Under the pieces are notes generated by a model that made no database searches, was not told where the DNA came from, and saw nothing but the letters and a program-made list of their open reading frames with translations. Positions 44,291-55,627 of a stretch of 64,000 bases of DNA are shown here, piece by piece (position 1 is the stretch's first letter; every line of letters starts with the position of its first letter). The position numbers and the translations under genes are program-made. This stretch comes from Tethya wilhelma (taxonomy: Eukaryota; Porifera; Demospongiae; Tethyida; Tethyidae): the NCBI GenBank assembly GCA_964030475.1, contig CAXIPT010000009.1:3214223-3278222 (forward strand), given 5' to 3'.

Positions 44291-44563
44291 TCTAACAGTC
44301 TCTAGCAGGCAAACAACTTACTGGCTAGCTACGGCACGTTCTAGAACACCCATTCAAATGGCTGTCTAAATCTGATTGGCCAGTTCAATTTACGTAATCA
44401 TGTCCATATATATATATAGCAACGCTTGACAGCTGATGACGCAATTAATGTAGGTAACCACGATACAAGTATTTTGGAACATGCCTACTGGTGGGCATCA
44501 TCGCGAAATATGAATAAAACATTGTGTCAAGTATAAGGGTTATTGTCCGGTTGAAATTGTAAA

Positions 44564-44791
44564 ATGACTGCGCCGCGTTTATCTTTTGATCAACATTTCA
44601 CAAACACCAGTTATCATATGCCACCCACCCAGGCGCCTGGCCCGTACTGTGGATGGTGCAATTGCAACACCAACGGGACACAGTTCCCAATAGTAAAATG
44701 TTGCTATGGTTATAGTTACAGTACCATATATGGTACTAAATGTGAACATATATGTTATGCTGATACAATGACCTGCAAGACAAGCAGGTAG
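44564..44791 (+). CDS. Possible small Cys-rich protein
   Basis: 75 codons from ATG to TAG with Cys pattern CGWCNC, KCCYGY, KCEHIC and TCKTS (eight Cys). No signal peptide. It is preceded by the AT-rich remnant of a foldback end. It could be an exon of a larger gene or chance; no homologue recognised. Confidence 0.25.
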   Translation: MTAPRLSFDQHFTNTSYHMPPTQAPGPYCGWCNCNTNGTQFPIVKCCYGYSYSTIYGTKCEHICYADTMTCKTSR

Positions 44792-46035
44792 ATGAGACTG
44801 ATGTCTCAAATTAAAACGGCTCAATGTGAACAATGATTGTTGATTGCGATCACGTACGGTTTGGCTTCAAGAATTCCATAGAATTTCTAGTTGTGCAAAA
44901 AAATCAAGAGAGAAATGAAATAAGAAGGTTTCATTAAGCCTCGGCGCGTGCGTAGCACGTGCAGAGGATTATGGTAGTCGTTTTGTCCGTCTGTCCCATC
45001 GAAATCTCAAGAAAGACAGCTCTAGTGAAAAAATGGATGGTACTTACGTACATAAAACAGAATGAACTTGTAAAATTACATTTTATGCTGTCTAAAACGC
45101 TGTGGTTCCTGAGATTTGAGATTTCAGTGCTTCTTTGAGCGCTTAACTTCGAGACCACGCCTAATCTAGTGTGCGTTATCAAGAATTTAATACTGTTCAT
45201 GATTGCACTGATGGATGCTGCTGCTAGTGCTGTTGCTGTTGCGTTGCCTTGGTCAGTGTTTCTGCTTCGCTAGACAAACAGGGGTTGGTCTACTTTCTAT
45301 GTAAGCATATATAGGGCATGCAAAGATTTTTACACTGTGCCAGCTAGCCGGTGCACTGAGTCACAGGCTCACTGTAGGTCCAGCAGCTAGACTTTGCTCA
45401 GTATCTGACAGCAGCTGTGTATTCCAATGTATGTATAATTGTAGCAAAGCTAATCTGGTTCATTGTCTGTGGCATGTGCTGCTTCACCACACTCAGCTTC
45501 CTGTATGGGCCTCACTGTACGGATGGATCAAGTTGCTGAAGTTCTCAGTGATATATACTAAGTTATCGATACACTCTTTTACACCGTGTATGCATATAGC
45601 TAGTTGAGTGGGCCAAGGCTTATGCACCATCGGTGCCTTCATTTTAGAAATGTAGTTCAGGATGTCCTCTCCTTCATGGATCCCCTGGACTCAGAAGTGA
45701 GGGTCTCTCCAATGTAGGGTGTCCTTACAGTCTTATAAATATGATAGAAGTTGTTAACAGCAATGATTTGCTACTGAGGTCGTACGCATTGCATTGAGCA
45801 TGAGCCTAGGCACCTACCATGTGCACGATCACGAGAGTAGATTCAACTAAAAGTGAGATAAACATTGTATACCACATCAGACAAACTGGTGCTAGTGTTG
45901 TAGTGTGGGTCAACATACCTAGAGGAGGCTTCCTCTTCTCCTTTGCTTCCTTCTGGTGGTGATCACAACAGAACATGCACTCAAATAACAGTAGCTAAGT
46001 GCTTACAGAGTGTATTTCCTCTAGCCTGAGCAAGA
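44792..46035. other. Gene-free stretch, includes repeat shared with 7.3-7.6 kb
   Basis: 45330-45660 shares ordered blocks with 7340-7600, such as GCACCATCGGTGC. An isolated N at 46036 ends the stretch. No gene supported. Confidence 0.5.
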
Positions 46036-46036
46036 N

Positions 46037-46760
46037 ATATAAGTTTAAATGGAGATTCCTAATTTCAGCTTGAAATAATCATGTTTAAGCTTTGCCAAAA
46101 TTCTATAAATTCCTTTGTCTGTATGCACCTCATGCCCAATTGCATAGTATCCCTATATATCTTGAATTGTAAACAAATTATCTGTTCATAGGAGAGGAAT
46201 AATATTATAACATTACTGCATGAGAATCACAAATGATATTCCATAATGTACTTACATTCACAGACAGACTATATGCATCATTAAAATTTGTCGTTTTAGT
46301 GGATGGTATTTTATAGTAGTTATTATGTCAGTAAAACTCCTGCACATAATTTTTAATAACAAACTAGGAAAGATGTATAGTTAATGCTTTAGGAAAATAT
46401 ATTACTATTGTTAGTAAGCAAAATGATTTAAATGAGGTAAATGGAATAACTATAACAAAACTATTAATTAATTCTAACAGTAAGGCATCAACAATGATAG
46501 TGTCATGATAACTCAATTCAGAATCTGTGGACTAAGTCATTTTGCACACTTGTGCTAAACGATCTTTAGTTGTATAGCTTTAATCCTTTGAACTATCATT
46601 TTAGTTACTTCTGAATAATTATTGCTTCAGTTGTTCACTTCTGTGAGTAATGGTATGAGGTGTTGTAGATTGGTTTCAAGTGTTTTAATCATGAATTTCT
46701 TATTATATTTTTCCCCGAGGGAGTGTTCTGCAGGTTTTAAAATTAGTGCCTTATGAATGT
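46037..46760 (-). repeat. Inverted segmental duplication, partner of 58430-59285 and 62380-62530
   Basis: Reading minus from 46760, the sequence matches plus from 58430: first SecA-family C-terminal coding sequence, then a 3' flank including ACGACAAATTTTAATGATGC. The partner is split by a hAT-like element and a pogo element that are absent here. Confidence 0.8.
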
Positions 46761-47227
46761 ATTTCTTTTTTCTGTTGGCTTTTGCACCAAGAGCTTGGAG
46801 GTTTAAATTGGAGTTCGAAAGAGTCTTGAGTTCGTTGAAAGCTCTTCGAGTCACGGGGATGTTCAGATGATTCATTTCATAGGTGAATTGCTGTAGCTCC
46901 ACTTTGTGGTCGGCATGTTGGGCAGGATGAGTTTTGACACGATTACGATACTCTTGTCTGAGGTAATCAGCAGAAAATGAACTCACCATTCTGTAAACAA
47001 TATCATGCTTTTCATAAGGTTTGACTCTCTGTTTATCAGCTTGTTCTTGTCTCATTATTGGTAGCTTTTCAGTCTCAGTGTTGTGAGCTAAGCTAACTAA
47101 GACCAAACCTTTTGAAAAATGTCTCCCAGTCAGCTGAATCTCTCTGAGCAAGTTCTAGGGAGCTAGTGATTATGTCAACTTTGTATCCTTGAAAACCAAG
47201 GAAAGCTTCAAACATGGCAATGAGGCT
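46627..47227 (-). pseudogene. SecA-like pseudogene: NBD1 piece fused to the C-terminal module
   Basis: On minus from 47227: SLIAMFEAFLGFQGYKVDII, then TSSLELAQRDSADWETFFKR. After a frame slip near 47105, HDIVYRMVSSFSADYLRQEY, which corresponds to the YGT-x-x-x-FGFDYLRD region of SecA nucleotide-binding domain 1. Immediately after comes HADHKVELQQFTYEMN, the C-terminal module that in the main gene lies some 1,500 residues later. An internal deletion has therefore joined the two ends. Walker A is not visible upstream. It is the only place in the window where NBD1 sequence of this family is seen. Confidence 0.75.
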
Positions 47228-48006
47228 AACAACAGTATATGTTATTGTATTTGCAAAGGGAACATTGCTGGATTTTGTGGAAGACTATCTTTACATACTG
47301 AGCTCAAAACTTTGAGAGTGAAAACAATTCACTGTAATTAAGTGATGAACCAATAACAGCTAGCTCTGAAGCAAGCGCTTCAAATTCAATACTGTTAAGG
47401 TCATGTAAGGATCACATAGCATGACAATAGGTATAGAGGTCAGTTTGCTTGTCACGGTTATTGATGCTGTCAGAAGTTTTCATCTCATTACTTTCATCAA
47501 ACAAATGTTTCTACTCACCTTCACTACCTTCAGAGTCATCTTCCGAGTCCTCTGCAAGGTATGTGCATTCAACTCTCACCATTAATAATGTGCACAAATA
47601 TGAAGCATGCAAAAAAGTTGGTATAGCATGAGATGTATTGATACCGTATTCATGTACCTCCTAAAAGTTTTAAATCATGTAAGACTTACTTTAATTTAGT
47701 GTTTATTTTACACTGAATAATCAAGACAATTGAAATGAACTAAGTCTTTCATTCAAGCTTATATTTCAACTCATACCACACAACGATAATAATAGACTGA
47801 CTCACAATTAGCTTAAGTATTACAGGGGAAACAGTTACAGAGTGCAATACTATGGCTAATAGAGAAATTAACTCTATACAAAAACATTTATTAGTCTTCG
47901 TACAACATCTTGAATGTAAAATCTCTATACCTTTGTAACGTGCATACATGTAATGATTATACTGGTGCTAGCTGCATGTGTAGTATTCAAAAATTTTTAG
48001 TCATGA
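47228..48006. other. Gene-free stretch
   Basis: Immediate upstream of the pseudogene shows only degenerate remnants; the rest is AT-rich. No gene. Confidence 0.45.
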
Positions 48007-48475
48007 TCACATTGCATTAACTTGATCTCTTCGTTGTCGCATTGTTGCTATCATAGCAGTGGTAATTTCCTTTGTTCGTGGTAGGTAGTTATTGTTTTGG
48101 TTATTTACTATTTCCCTTAATTCACGTAAATGTTGTAGATTTGTGTTGAGTGTATCAATCATGAAGTCTCTGTCATATTCAATCCCATTTCTTCTTGTCC
48201 CAAGAGAGGTTTGATCAGATTCTAACTTTAGTGCCCTACCAATGTATATCTTTTTATCACTGTTTTCTTGGGCAGTAAGAGCCTGTAGGTTATCTATGGA
48301 GTTGGCGAGTCTCTTGAGATCTTCTAATTGATTTTCACTGAATCTCCGTTTTTGCTTATTCATTTCATGTATGAATTGTTGTAGCTCTACTTTGTGATCA
48401 GCATGTCTTGGATCACCAGGTTCAAGATTAAGCCTATCACGATAATTTGTAGTCCTCAAAATTTCTGTTGTATAC
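48007..48475 (-). pseudogene. Orphan last exon of a SecA-like paralogue
   Basis: After a TATATAG acceptor at about 48476, the minus strand reads GYTTEILRTTNYRDRLNLEP, then HADHKVELQQFIHEMN, KKIYIGRALKLES and NYLPRTKEI to a stop. It corresponds residue by residue to exon 2 of the main gene (55164-55627) with the same splice phase. No matching upstream exon is found on this strand, so it is probably a stranded duplicate. It could still be spliced to something outside the visible homology. Confidence 0.65.
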
Positions 48476-48480
48476 CCTAT

Positions 48481-48937
48481 ATGTACAGTAATGGCAGAGC
48501 TTAATATGACATTGTGTATATTATAGATTGCAGCAGACTTGAATATATAGTATTAAACTATTTTCATCATAAGGAGCTATAGGTATCCTTATAATAAACT
48601 TATGGCATTGTATGATTCCCTGCTATCATGATTGTCAACTTGACTACCAGTGCCTAATTTTGATAGGTGGCTCACCTATACACATGCATGCATGCATGCT
48701 ATTATCGGTATATTAATTATGTTTCCTGCTTATATAGCCTAAATTATGCATTATATATAATGTGTAAGCCATCTTATTCTTGCTGAATGTAACTATTATA
48801 TTAGGCTACAATTATTTGTTCAGTTGGACTTACTTTTTTTTGCTGATGTCAGTCTTTTCCATGCATTTTTCAGTCTTTTACATGCATTTTTCAGTCCTTT
48901 CCTTATCTGTTGAGCTCTTGTTAATTTCCTCCTGCCC
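48481..48937. other. Gene-free stretch ending at an N
   Basis: Contains an (ATGC)n run at 48683-48700 and a repeated CATGCATTTTTCAGTC motif at 48860-48895. The single N at 48938 separates it from SecA-like coding sequence that lacks its N-terminal half. Confidence 0.5.
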
Positions 48938-48938
48938 N

Positions 48939-51900
48939 ACAGTCCAAATTCCAGAGTTTATGAAAGAGTTTGTATCTACTCAATTGCCCACTTACATTCA
49001 AAGTGCATTCACTGCCTTGTCAATGACTGAAGAGAGAGAGTACCTTGTTACAGAACTTGGAAAAATTGCTCCAATCGACTTTCAGAACACCGGAGTGATC
49101 GAGAGAAACAAGCGATGGGGTGGGGGACTTCAACAAATGTTGGAAATGAAACACTTCCTTGAGTTGAGTCCCATTACTGTGATCACTAATTTCATCTCAC
49201 ATATCAGATTCTTTACACACTATGAAGTTCTCTATGGTCTTTCTGGTACTATTGGTCTTAAGCAAGAGCAAGATATACTGAGGGATGATGCTATGTACAA
49301 ACTACATTCATGTTGTATCCCAACAAACAAAAAGAGAAGGTTCTATGAATGCAGGGAAGTGATAGTACAAGGAAGCAGAGAAGATTGGAAGAATGAAATC
49401 TATTTGAAACTTGAAGAAGTTACAGGTAAGGAATCAAGACGTGCTGCTCTCGTTTTATGTGAAGACATAAATACTGCCAAAGAAATCGAACAATTTCTAG
49501 ACACAGAAAAACATGTCAAGCAACTAACAACTTACTATGGACCAGGGCATAGAGAAAATGTAAATGACAACACTTTTGTACCTGACACCACTTTTGTTCC
49601 TGGTGACATTATCGTAGCTACAAACCTTGCTGGTAGAGGCACTGATATCAAGGTATCACAAGAGGTGAATGATTGTGGTGGTCTCTTTTGCTTGGTTACA
49701 TTTCTACCAAGAAATGAGAGAGTTGAAATGCAAGCCTTTGGGCGCACAGCTCGCTGTGGGAATCCTGGATCAGCTCAACTTCTATTGCTAGCATCATCCT
49801 TGCCTCGTGAGTACCAGTGTCTTGACATGAAAACTATCAGAGAATTGAGAGCTCAGCAAGAAACAAAAAGATTGACTTCAATGGTTGAACACGATGTCAA
49901 AGAGGTCATGATACGTGAAGAACTCTTTGCTAAGCATTGTCAGTACATTCGCACAGTTCGAGATCACTTTCAAAAAGACAAAAATGTTTCAGTTATTATT
50001 GAGAGTATCAATGAAGAGTGGGGTCAATGGTTGCAAACTAAACAAACATCAATCACACAAGCTCAGAGTCAAGATTTGAAAAGCATTCATTCAAAATGGG
50101 ATTCATGGCTACAAAAATTAATACAGCCAAACCACACATTTGATGTTCCAGATTTACCAGGAGGAAATTTTATTCATTTGATTAAACTTGGAAACCGATT
50201 GGCTAAATCTGGAAGAAAGGATCAGATACATGCCATCAAGTGCTATCGCAAGGCCATTGACATTGAGAAGCAGTATACACCAAATCATCAGTCAAGGTAC
50301 ACAGCCATTGCCTACTATAACCATGCCTACTGTGAGATTAATGTACATGGTGACAAAGATGACAAGAGTGGAGATGAAAAGACACAAATTCGTTTATTTA
50401 TTACAAATGCAAAAGACTTGTTACATGTTTACGTCGAAGAGACTATTGTAGTTCTCCAATGTGTAAAACAAACTAGTGGAAAGAATAAAGATGACAGTAA
50501 CTTTGACAAACAAATGGAAGTTCGACTTCAAGTATTACAATTTGCTATGAAAAAAATTGATGAATCTCTTCAAGAACTAGAGCAACTGAAAGAGAGTGAC
50601 GAGCACAGCATTGAAGCAGTTCCTTCCAGTATACTCCAACTGATACCAAATCCTGATATTGTCACTGAAGAGGAGCTTCTCGGTCTGTCTCAACTTGGAC
50701 TAGAGTTTATCTTCAAGGTGAAAAAGAAACCAAGATTTTGTTGGGAAGGATTGGTTGTATTTACTTTGGGAATAGCAGAAACCACAGTCGGAGTCTGCTT
50801 AACTATCTTTACAGCAGGAATAGGAATTGAAATTGGAATGGGTCTTATTGCCGAAGGAGTTTCTGATTGTATCGATGGTACAATTGGAATGATCACGGGA
50901 GAATGGAGCTGGTCTCAGTGGGCCACTATGAAAGCCTGTAGCATTGCTGTGTCATTAGCAACTGGAGGTGTGGGGAAATTTGCCAAACTAGCAGAAGAAG
51001 GTGCAGAAATTGCAGAATTTGGAGCTAGAGAACTACCTAAATTAGCTGAAGGAACTGAAGAGGCTACAAAACTAACAATAAAAGATGTTGGCAAAGCTGT
51101 AGGCAAGGAGATAGTTCAACAAGGAGTGATGCGTGGTTTAGGAGAAGTAGAAAACTTAGCCTTAGAGAAGATTGTGCATAAAATAGCTGAGCACGTAACA
51201 GAAAAGAGTGGCATAAAGAAAGCTCTTGAAACTGACTTCAGTGGTGAAAATCCTCTTGGACTTGTTGTTGACCAGAAGTTTGCTTCAAGATTACCTCCCG
51301 GCTATCGTGTAGAGGATAAAATGTCTCCAGTATTAGAAAAAGAAGCAATTGACTTCTTCAATGAAGTTGTAAACAGCGTAGTGGCATCACTAGTCTCACA
51401 GTCAGAGATGTTTGGAACGGTAATGCAAACCTTGTCAGATGCAATCCATGGAATATCTGGAAAATTGAAAGGAAAAGAAGCGTCACTACTTCATTTGTTT
51501 GAACTACCTTTGGTTCTAGCCTCAATGAACAAAGCAGAGCTTCAACTAGACAGCCTTTTTACACATTTTAAGGGACAAATTGAAGACTACTGTCAGGATT
51601 CACATCAAAGACAACAAGTCACAGAATTAAAATATTTTCTTGCTGAGCATAGTGCATTTGCTGCAAGTCAAACTCTAGCACAAGAAGTTAAAGATTCAAC
51701 AGCACACCTAATCATGCACTCTCGAGATGAAACACAGGATAAAGCATTAAACAAAGTTGTAAATGATTTTGCTGAGAAGGTATCAACCTATCTTAAAGTC
51801 AGCCTTAGAAAATCATTCTCGTTGACAAGTGACCAAGAGCTCGGAAGAGTTGTGAGTGTTGTGTTTGTTGCTCAACATACAACGAAAGAAGAGAATGATT

Positions 51901-53535
51901 CAATGACTTCACCATCTTTTAAAGAGGCTGCAATGTATTTTGAAAGTGCTGTGCATGAAGTAATTGTAGGACAGCTTTCTATGTTTAAAGATACTCAAGA
52001 CTTTAAAGATGTTGTCCATTCAGTATTGACTTATATCAGGGACACACCAGAGGCAACGCCAACAGAAGCAACTACTGATTATTTACTATCCAAACTTAAA
52101 CACATGCTTGATTTTATTCCATCTCTCCTATACAAACACTGTGAAAGGTATGTCTACAGCGTGAATAAACCTCACGAACATACTAAAGAATTAGTAACGC
52201 ATCTAACTGACTTCAAAACGCACGAAAAGCTTCACAGTCACTGCCAAAAATTTTTTGAAGGAAGAAATAAAATTGCCCAATTAACAGCTGATGGTTCAGA
52301 GGAACCTAGTAACACTGATGATATAAAAGATCTGAAATGTGTTGTAGCTCTGAAGAATACATTGGCAGAACAAACCATTAAGGCATTTACAGAAGCAGTT
52401 GCTTCAATATTGCTACAAAATCTGGGCTGGGTAGCCAATCAAGCACTGAACAGAACCATTAATGGTCCATTAGCTCATCATATTAGTGAGCCTCGGAAGA
52501 TATTACAAGCTGCTAGGGAAAATGCACGCTACATTGGCAATGTGCTGTTTTCTTTTGTGTCAAGTGAAATGACACCATACAAGGTAGAGTACCACGGGAA
52601 AGAATTGTTCAATTCCACTGAATCTATTGGTGAAGCTGAGTTGAAACCAGCTGCTGAAGTTATTGGTCATACAATAGAACTGACAGACAAATTTGGGCAC
52701 AAACGTACAATTGAGCCAATTTCAAAGGACAATCCAACAGAAGAGCTGCCGACACTTCGTTTGAAAGAAGATGAAGAAGGAAAGTATTCTTTAGTAGATG
52801 AAAATGGACACACTGGAAAATGTGAACTCCTTGAAGCTCTCACTCATGGACTCAATCGATCTAAATCACCAGAACACCATCTTGAACAGTCAAAACTACA
52901 ACAATTAATCGCACTTGAACTTGTCAGTTCACCGAACAAATGGACAAAGCATTATGAAACAGAAAGAATGAGAGCTGATTTGAAACCACACATTGCTAAA
53001 ATCCTTGATCCTAAATCTTTTGGTACAGTATTTGAAACAAACATTGAAGAAAGAGCTTTAAACATTGGAATCACAATTGTTGATAATTCAAAAGACAGGA
53101 AAGTACTGAGAAAATCAGAGCATAAAGATGGAGATCAAATCACCTTAGTTTACATGAGAGATGATGATCACCCTAAAGGACACTATGACATACTAGTGGA
53201 TGGTGAGCATATCAAAGTACAGTCTGAATATGGTAACTGCCACTATGCAGCTGTAGCTGAAGCAGTAAAACGAATACGAAACACCCCAGCAGATAGGCGA
53301 TTGGATGGAACTGCAGTTCGTGGAGCTGTTGCTGCTGATATTGCAAACAACCCCAAAAAGTGGCATGGCCATTATGCCGTAAAAAAAAAACTAGAACAGT
53401 CTTGGTTGTGGCTCAGAAAAAAACACTTGTTCAGAGGTGGAGCACGAGGGCAGAAGAAAAATGGCAAAAAGCGAAAATCTGGTGAAATGCTAAACAAAGC
53501 AAAGAAAAGACTGAAACGGGCACTGAAAGGAAAAA
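48939..53535 (+). CDS. SecA-like multidomain protein, large exon (N-terminal half missing at an N)
   Basis: About 1,530 codons are open without a break. The first 300 match the SecA motor: a TGVIERNKRWGGGLQQMLEM segment (SecA has TGR...RRWSDGLHQAIEAK), LYGLSGTIG, LAGRGTDI near 49635, and QAFGRTARCGNPGSAQ near 49735. These are the second nucleotide-binding half; NBD1 with the Walker motifs is absent at the N. A TPR-like pair follows (about 50160-50340), then a Gly/Ala-rich hydrophobic region (50735-50990). A long helical region (51300-52550) leads to OTU-like modules (52800-53380; Cys codons 52821 and 53238, His codon 53181). The basic tail ends in GKKRKSGEM and AKKRLKRALKGK. The exon ends phase 1 at GTAAGT 53536. 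SecA is a bacterial and plastid protein-export ATPase, so the motor suggests lateral acquisition; role unknown. Confidence 0.8.
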
Positions 53536-53709
53536 GTAAGTCATTAAATAGTAGCCTAGTAGTTACATTCAGCAAGAACAATAGTTGTTATGAATATATG
53601 CATGCATATACACTGTCAATAATAAATAAACAACTTGAAGTCAATAGGCATGCAGCTTTGTCCGTCATTATTAAATTATTAGACTAAGTAAATAATTGAC
53701 ATATATTCT

Positions 53710-54732
53710 ACAAGTGGTAAAATTTCAAAAAAAAATAACTTAATAGTGTAGGAATGGGCAGTGCTGTAAAAAGTATTGGAACAAGAAAAGGTCTCAATCT
53801 CGGCACATGACTACTTCATTTTCATTTTTGATCCCTCATAGCTATATAATTGTTGTAAATGGTTCAAAGCCAGTGACTCAGAATGATCTGTACACGAATA
53901 GCTTATCAGTATCACATTTTATCACATTAATGGTTCAAATTCCTGCCAATCTATCACTCGACTAAAAAGTGGAATAAAGTATAGTAGGCAGGATTAGACT
54001 ACCGGCCAAGACTTGGGCACAAAAAATGAAGTAGTCATGTGCCGAAATTGAGACTATTCCTTGTTCCAATACTTTTTACTGCACTTCCCATTCCTACACT
54101 GCTTATTTTTTACCACTTGTTCATCCACTTTTTTCACAGTTCAGTGAGGAGACTATCAGAGACTGGTTAGTCCCTACAAAAAGCTTGAGTTATCTCAGTA
54201 GCAGCTACGTCGTTTGCTAGAGCAGCTAATGCGCATGCGCATTAAATGCCATGTGGATAATCAATGACCTTTGAACTCTACCTACAAGAAGATGGCAACA
54301 TTGAAGTACACAAATTTATACTCTATATATATACTCGCAAAGTTTTCAAGTTTATGTTTAGGCTTATTTGTGATGAAAACGAGTATCAAGGAATGCAGTA
54401 CCTATGAAAAGGAGTTACTTTGTGCTGTCAAAGTTAGCTCAATACATTCTGGTTCTCTGGAAATGCTTTTCAAGTAAGTTAGTTAGGAAGTACGTTAGCT
54501 GAACAAAATAGCACTATTGTGGCTTTCCACTAGCTCTCTCTACTAGTACTGAGGAAAGTTTCTGGTGAATTTTAGGCCTTGAATGCGATTGGTTATCTGT
54601 CAGTAAGAGCCTCTGAGCAAGTTTGAAGACTTAAGTTTGTTTTGTTAGATTTTTATATTCATAAACATTTTGTATTGTGTCTATGGGACATTCGTCCCAT
54701 TCCTACTATACGTACTACCGTATGTATGATAT
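53710..54732 (+). repeat. Dispersed repeat D, copy 4, inside the SecA-like gene intron
   Basis: Foldback head 53710-54120 (GTGTAGGAATGGGCAGTGC ends) and tail ending CCCATTCCTACTATACGTAC. Includes TGCGCATGCGCA at 54232. It lies in the 1.63-kb intron between the two coding exons and explains most of its unusual length. Confidence 0.75.
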
Positions 54733-54744
54733 GCATGCATCACT

Positions 54745-55100
54745 ATATCATATCATACGTACGGTAATACGTATATAGTAGAAATGGGCCGAATACAGTG
54801 TTAAGCTTTTTTAACTTGCTCAGAGGCTCCCTCAGGCAGATTACCAACTGCTTGCAAGGCTTAAAACTCACCAAAACTTTTTTGAGCTCTTGTAGAGAGT
54901 GCTAGCTGGAAGCCACATGAGTGCATTATGGTTATAGCTGGACATGCCTGACTAAATTTGAATTGTTATAGTATACGAACAGGATAAGGAAACAAGACTA
55001 AAATTGAAGTAGTCCTGTGCCGAAATAGAGACATCTCTTGTTTCGTCACTTTTTGAAGCACTGCATCATTCCTACATTTATTATTTTTATGAAATTTTCG
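54745..55100 (-). repeat. Dispersed repeat D, inverted partial copy
   Basis: Reverse complement of the tail of repeat D, starting ATCATACGTACGGTAATACG and GAAATGGGCC. Abuts copy 4 head to head, making a large inverted repeat around 54735. Confidence 0.65.
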
Positions 55101-55163
55101 GTGCATGAGTATTAATGATACATAAACCTTACTATTCCCATGCACGTATATATACATATATAG

Positions 55164-55627
55164 GATATAAAACAGACATTCTTAGATCTTCAAATTGTCG
55201 TGCTCTACTTAATCTTGAACGTGGTGATCAAAGACATGCTGATCATAAAGTAGAACTTCAACAAATTACCCATGAAATGAACAAACAACAAAGACCAGCT
55301 TTCAGAAATTCAGAAATAAAAAATCTTAAGAAACTTGCTAACTGTACAGAAAACTTACAGCCTCTTCCTGCTGATGAAAACCAATATAAAAGGATATTAA
55401 TTGGTAGGTGCCTTAGGTGGGAACATGCTAAAGATTCTCTTAAGACGTATCAAACAAACAAGAAGAAATTCAGCAAGGCCAAGGACCTTCTCAAAAAAAA
55501 TCTAGAGGATCTACGTGTATTGGAGGAAATAGTAAATGACCCAAGCAAAGGATATTTACCACGAACAAAGATAGTTGTAACTGACATGTTAAAGACAATG
55601 GAGAAAGTAGTGGAACAAATGAAATGA
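55164..55627 (+). CDS. SecA-like multidomain protein, last exon
   Basis: Acceptor TATATAG at 55163. The first two bases complete the split codon left by the donor at 53535 (A plus GA), so the join is in frame: KGK-R-YKTDILRSSNC. It then reads RHADHKVELQQITHEMN, a leucine-rich helical stretch (KNLKKLANCTENLQPL), RILIGRCL and a C-terminal KKNLEDLRVLEEIVND ... GYLPRTKIVV, stop TGA 55625-55627. Three relatives of this module lie nearby. No known domain; charged amphipathic helices suggest a protein-contact module. The matching phase in the 48-kb paralogue supports the exon border. Confidence 0.75.

Noticed and set aside
48780..48937. Hydrophobic N-terminus (SVFSMHFSVFYMHF) preceding the SecA-like sequence
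   Set aside because: Lies left of the N, is derived from a repeated CATGCATTTTTCAGTC motif and does not match SecA; treated as non-coding, not a signal peptide.
50690..53581. Minus-strand frames within the SecA-like exon
   Set aside because: Antisense shadows of a 1,530-codon frame.
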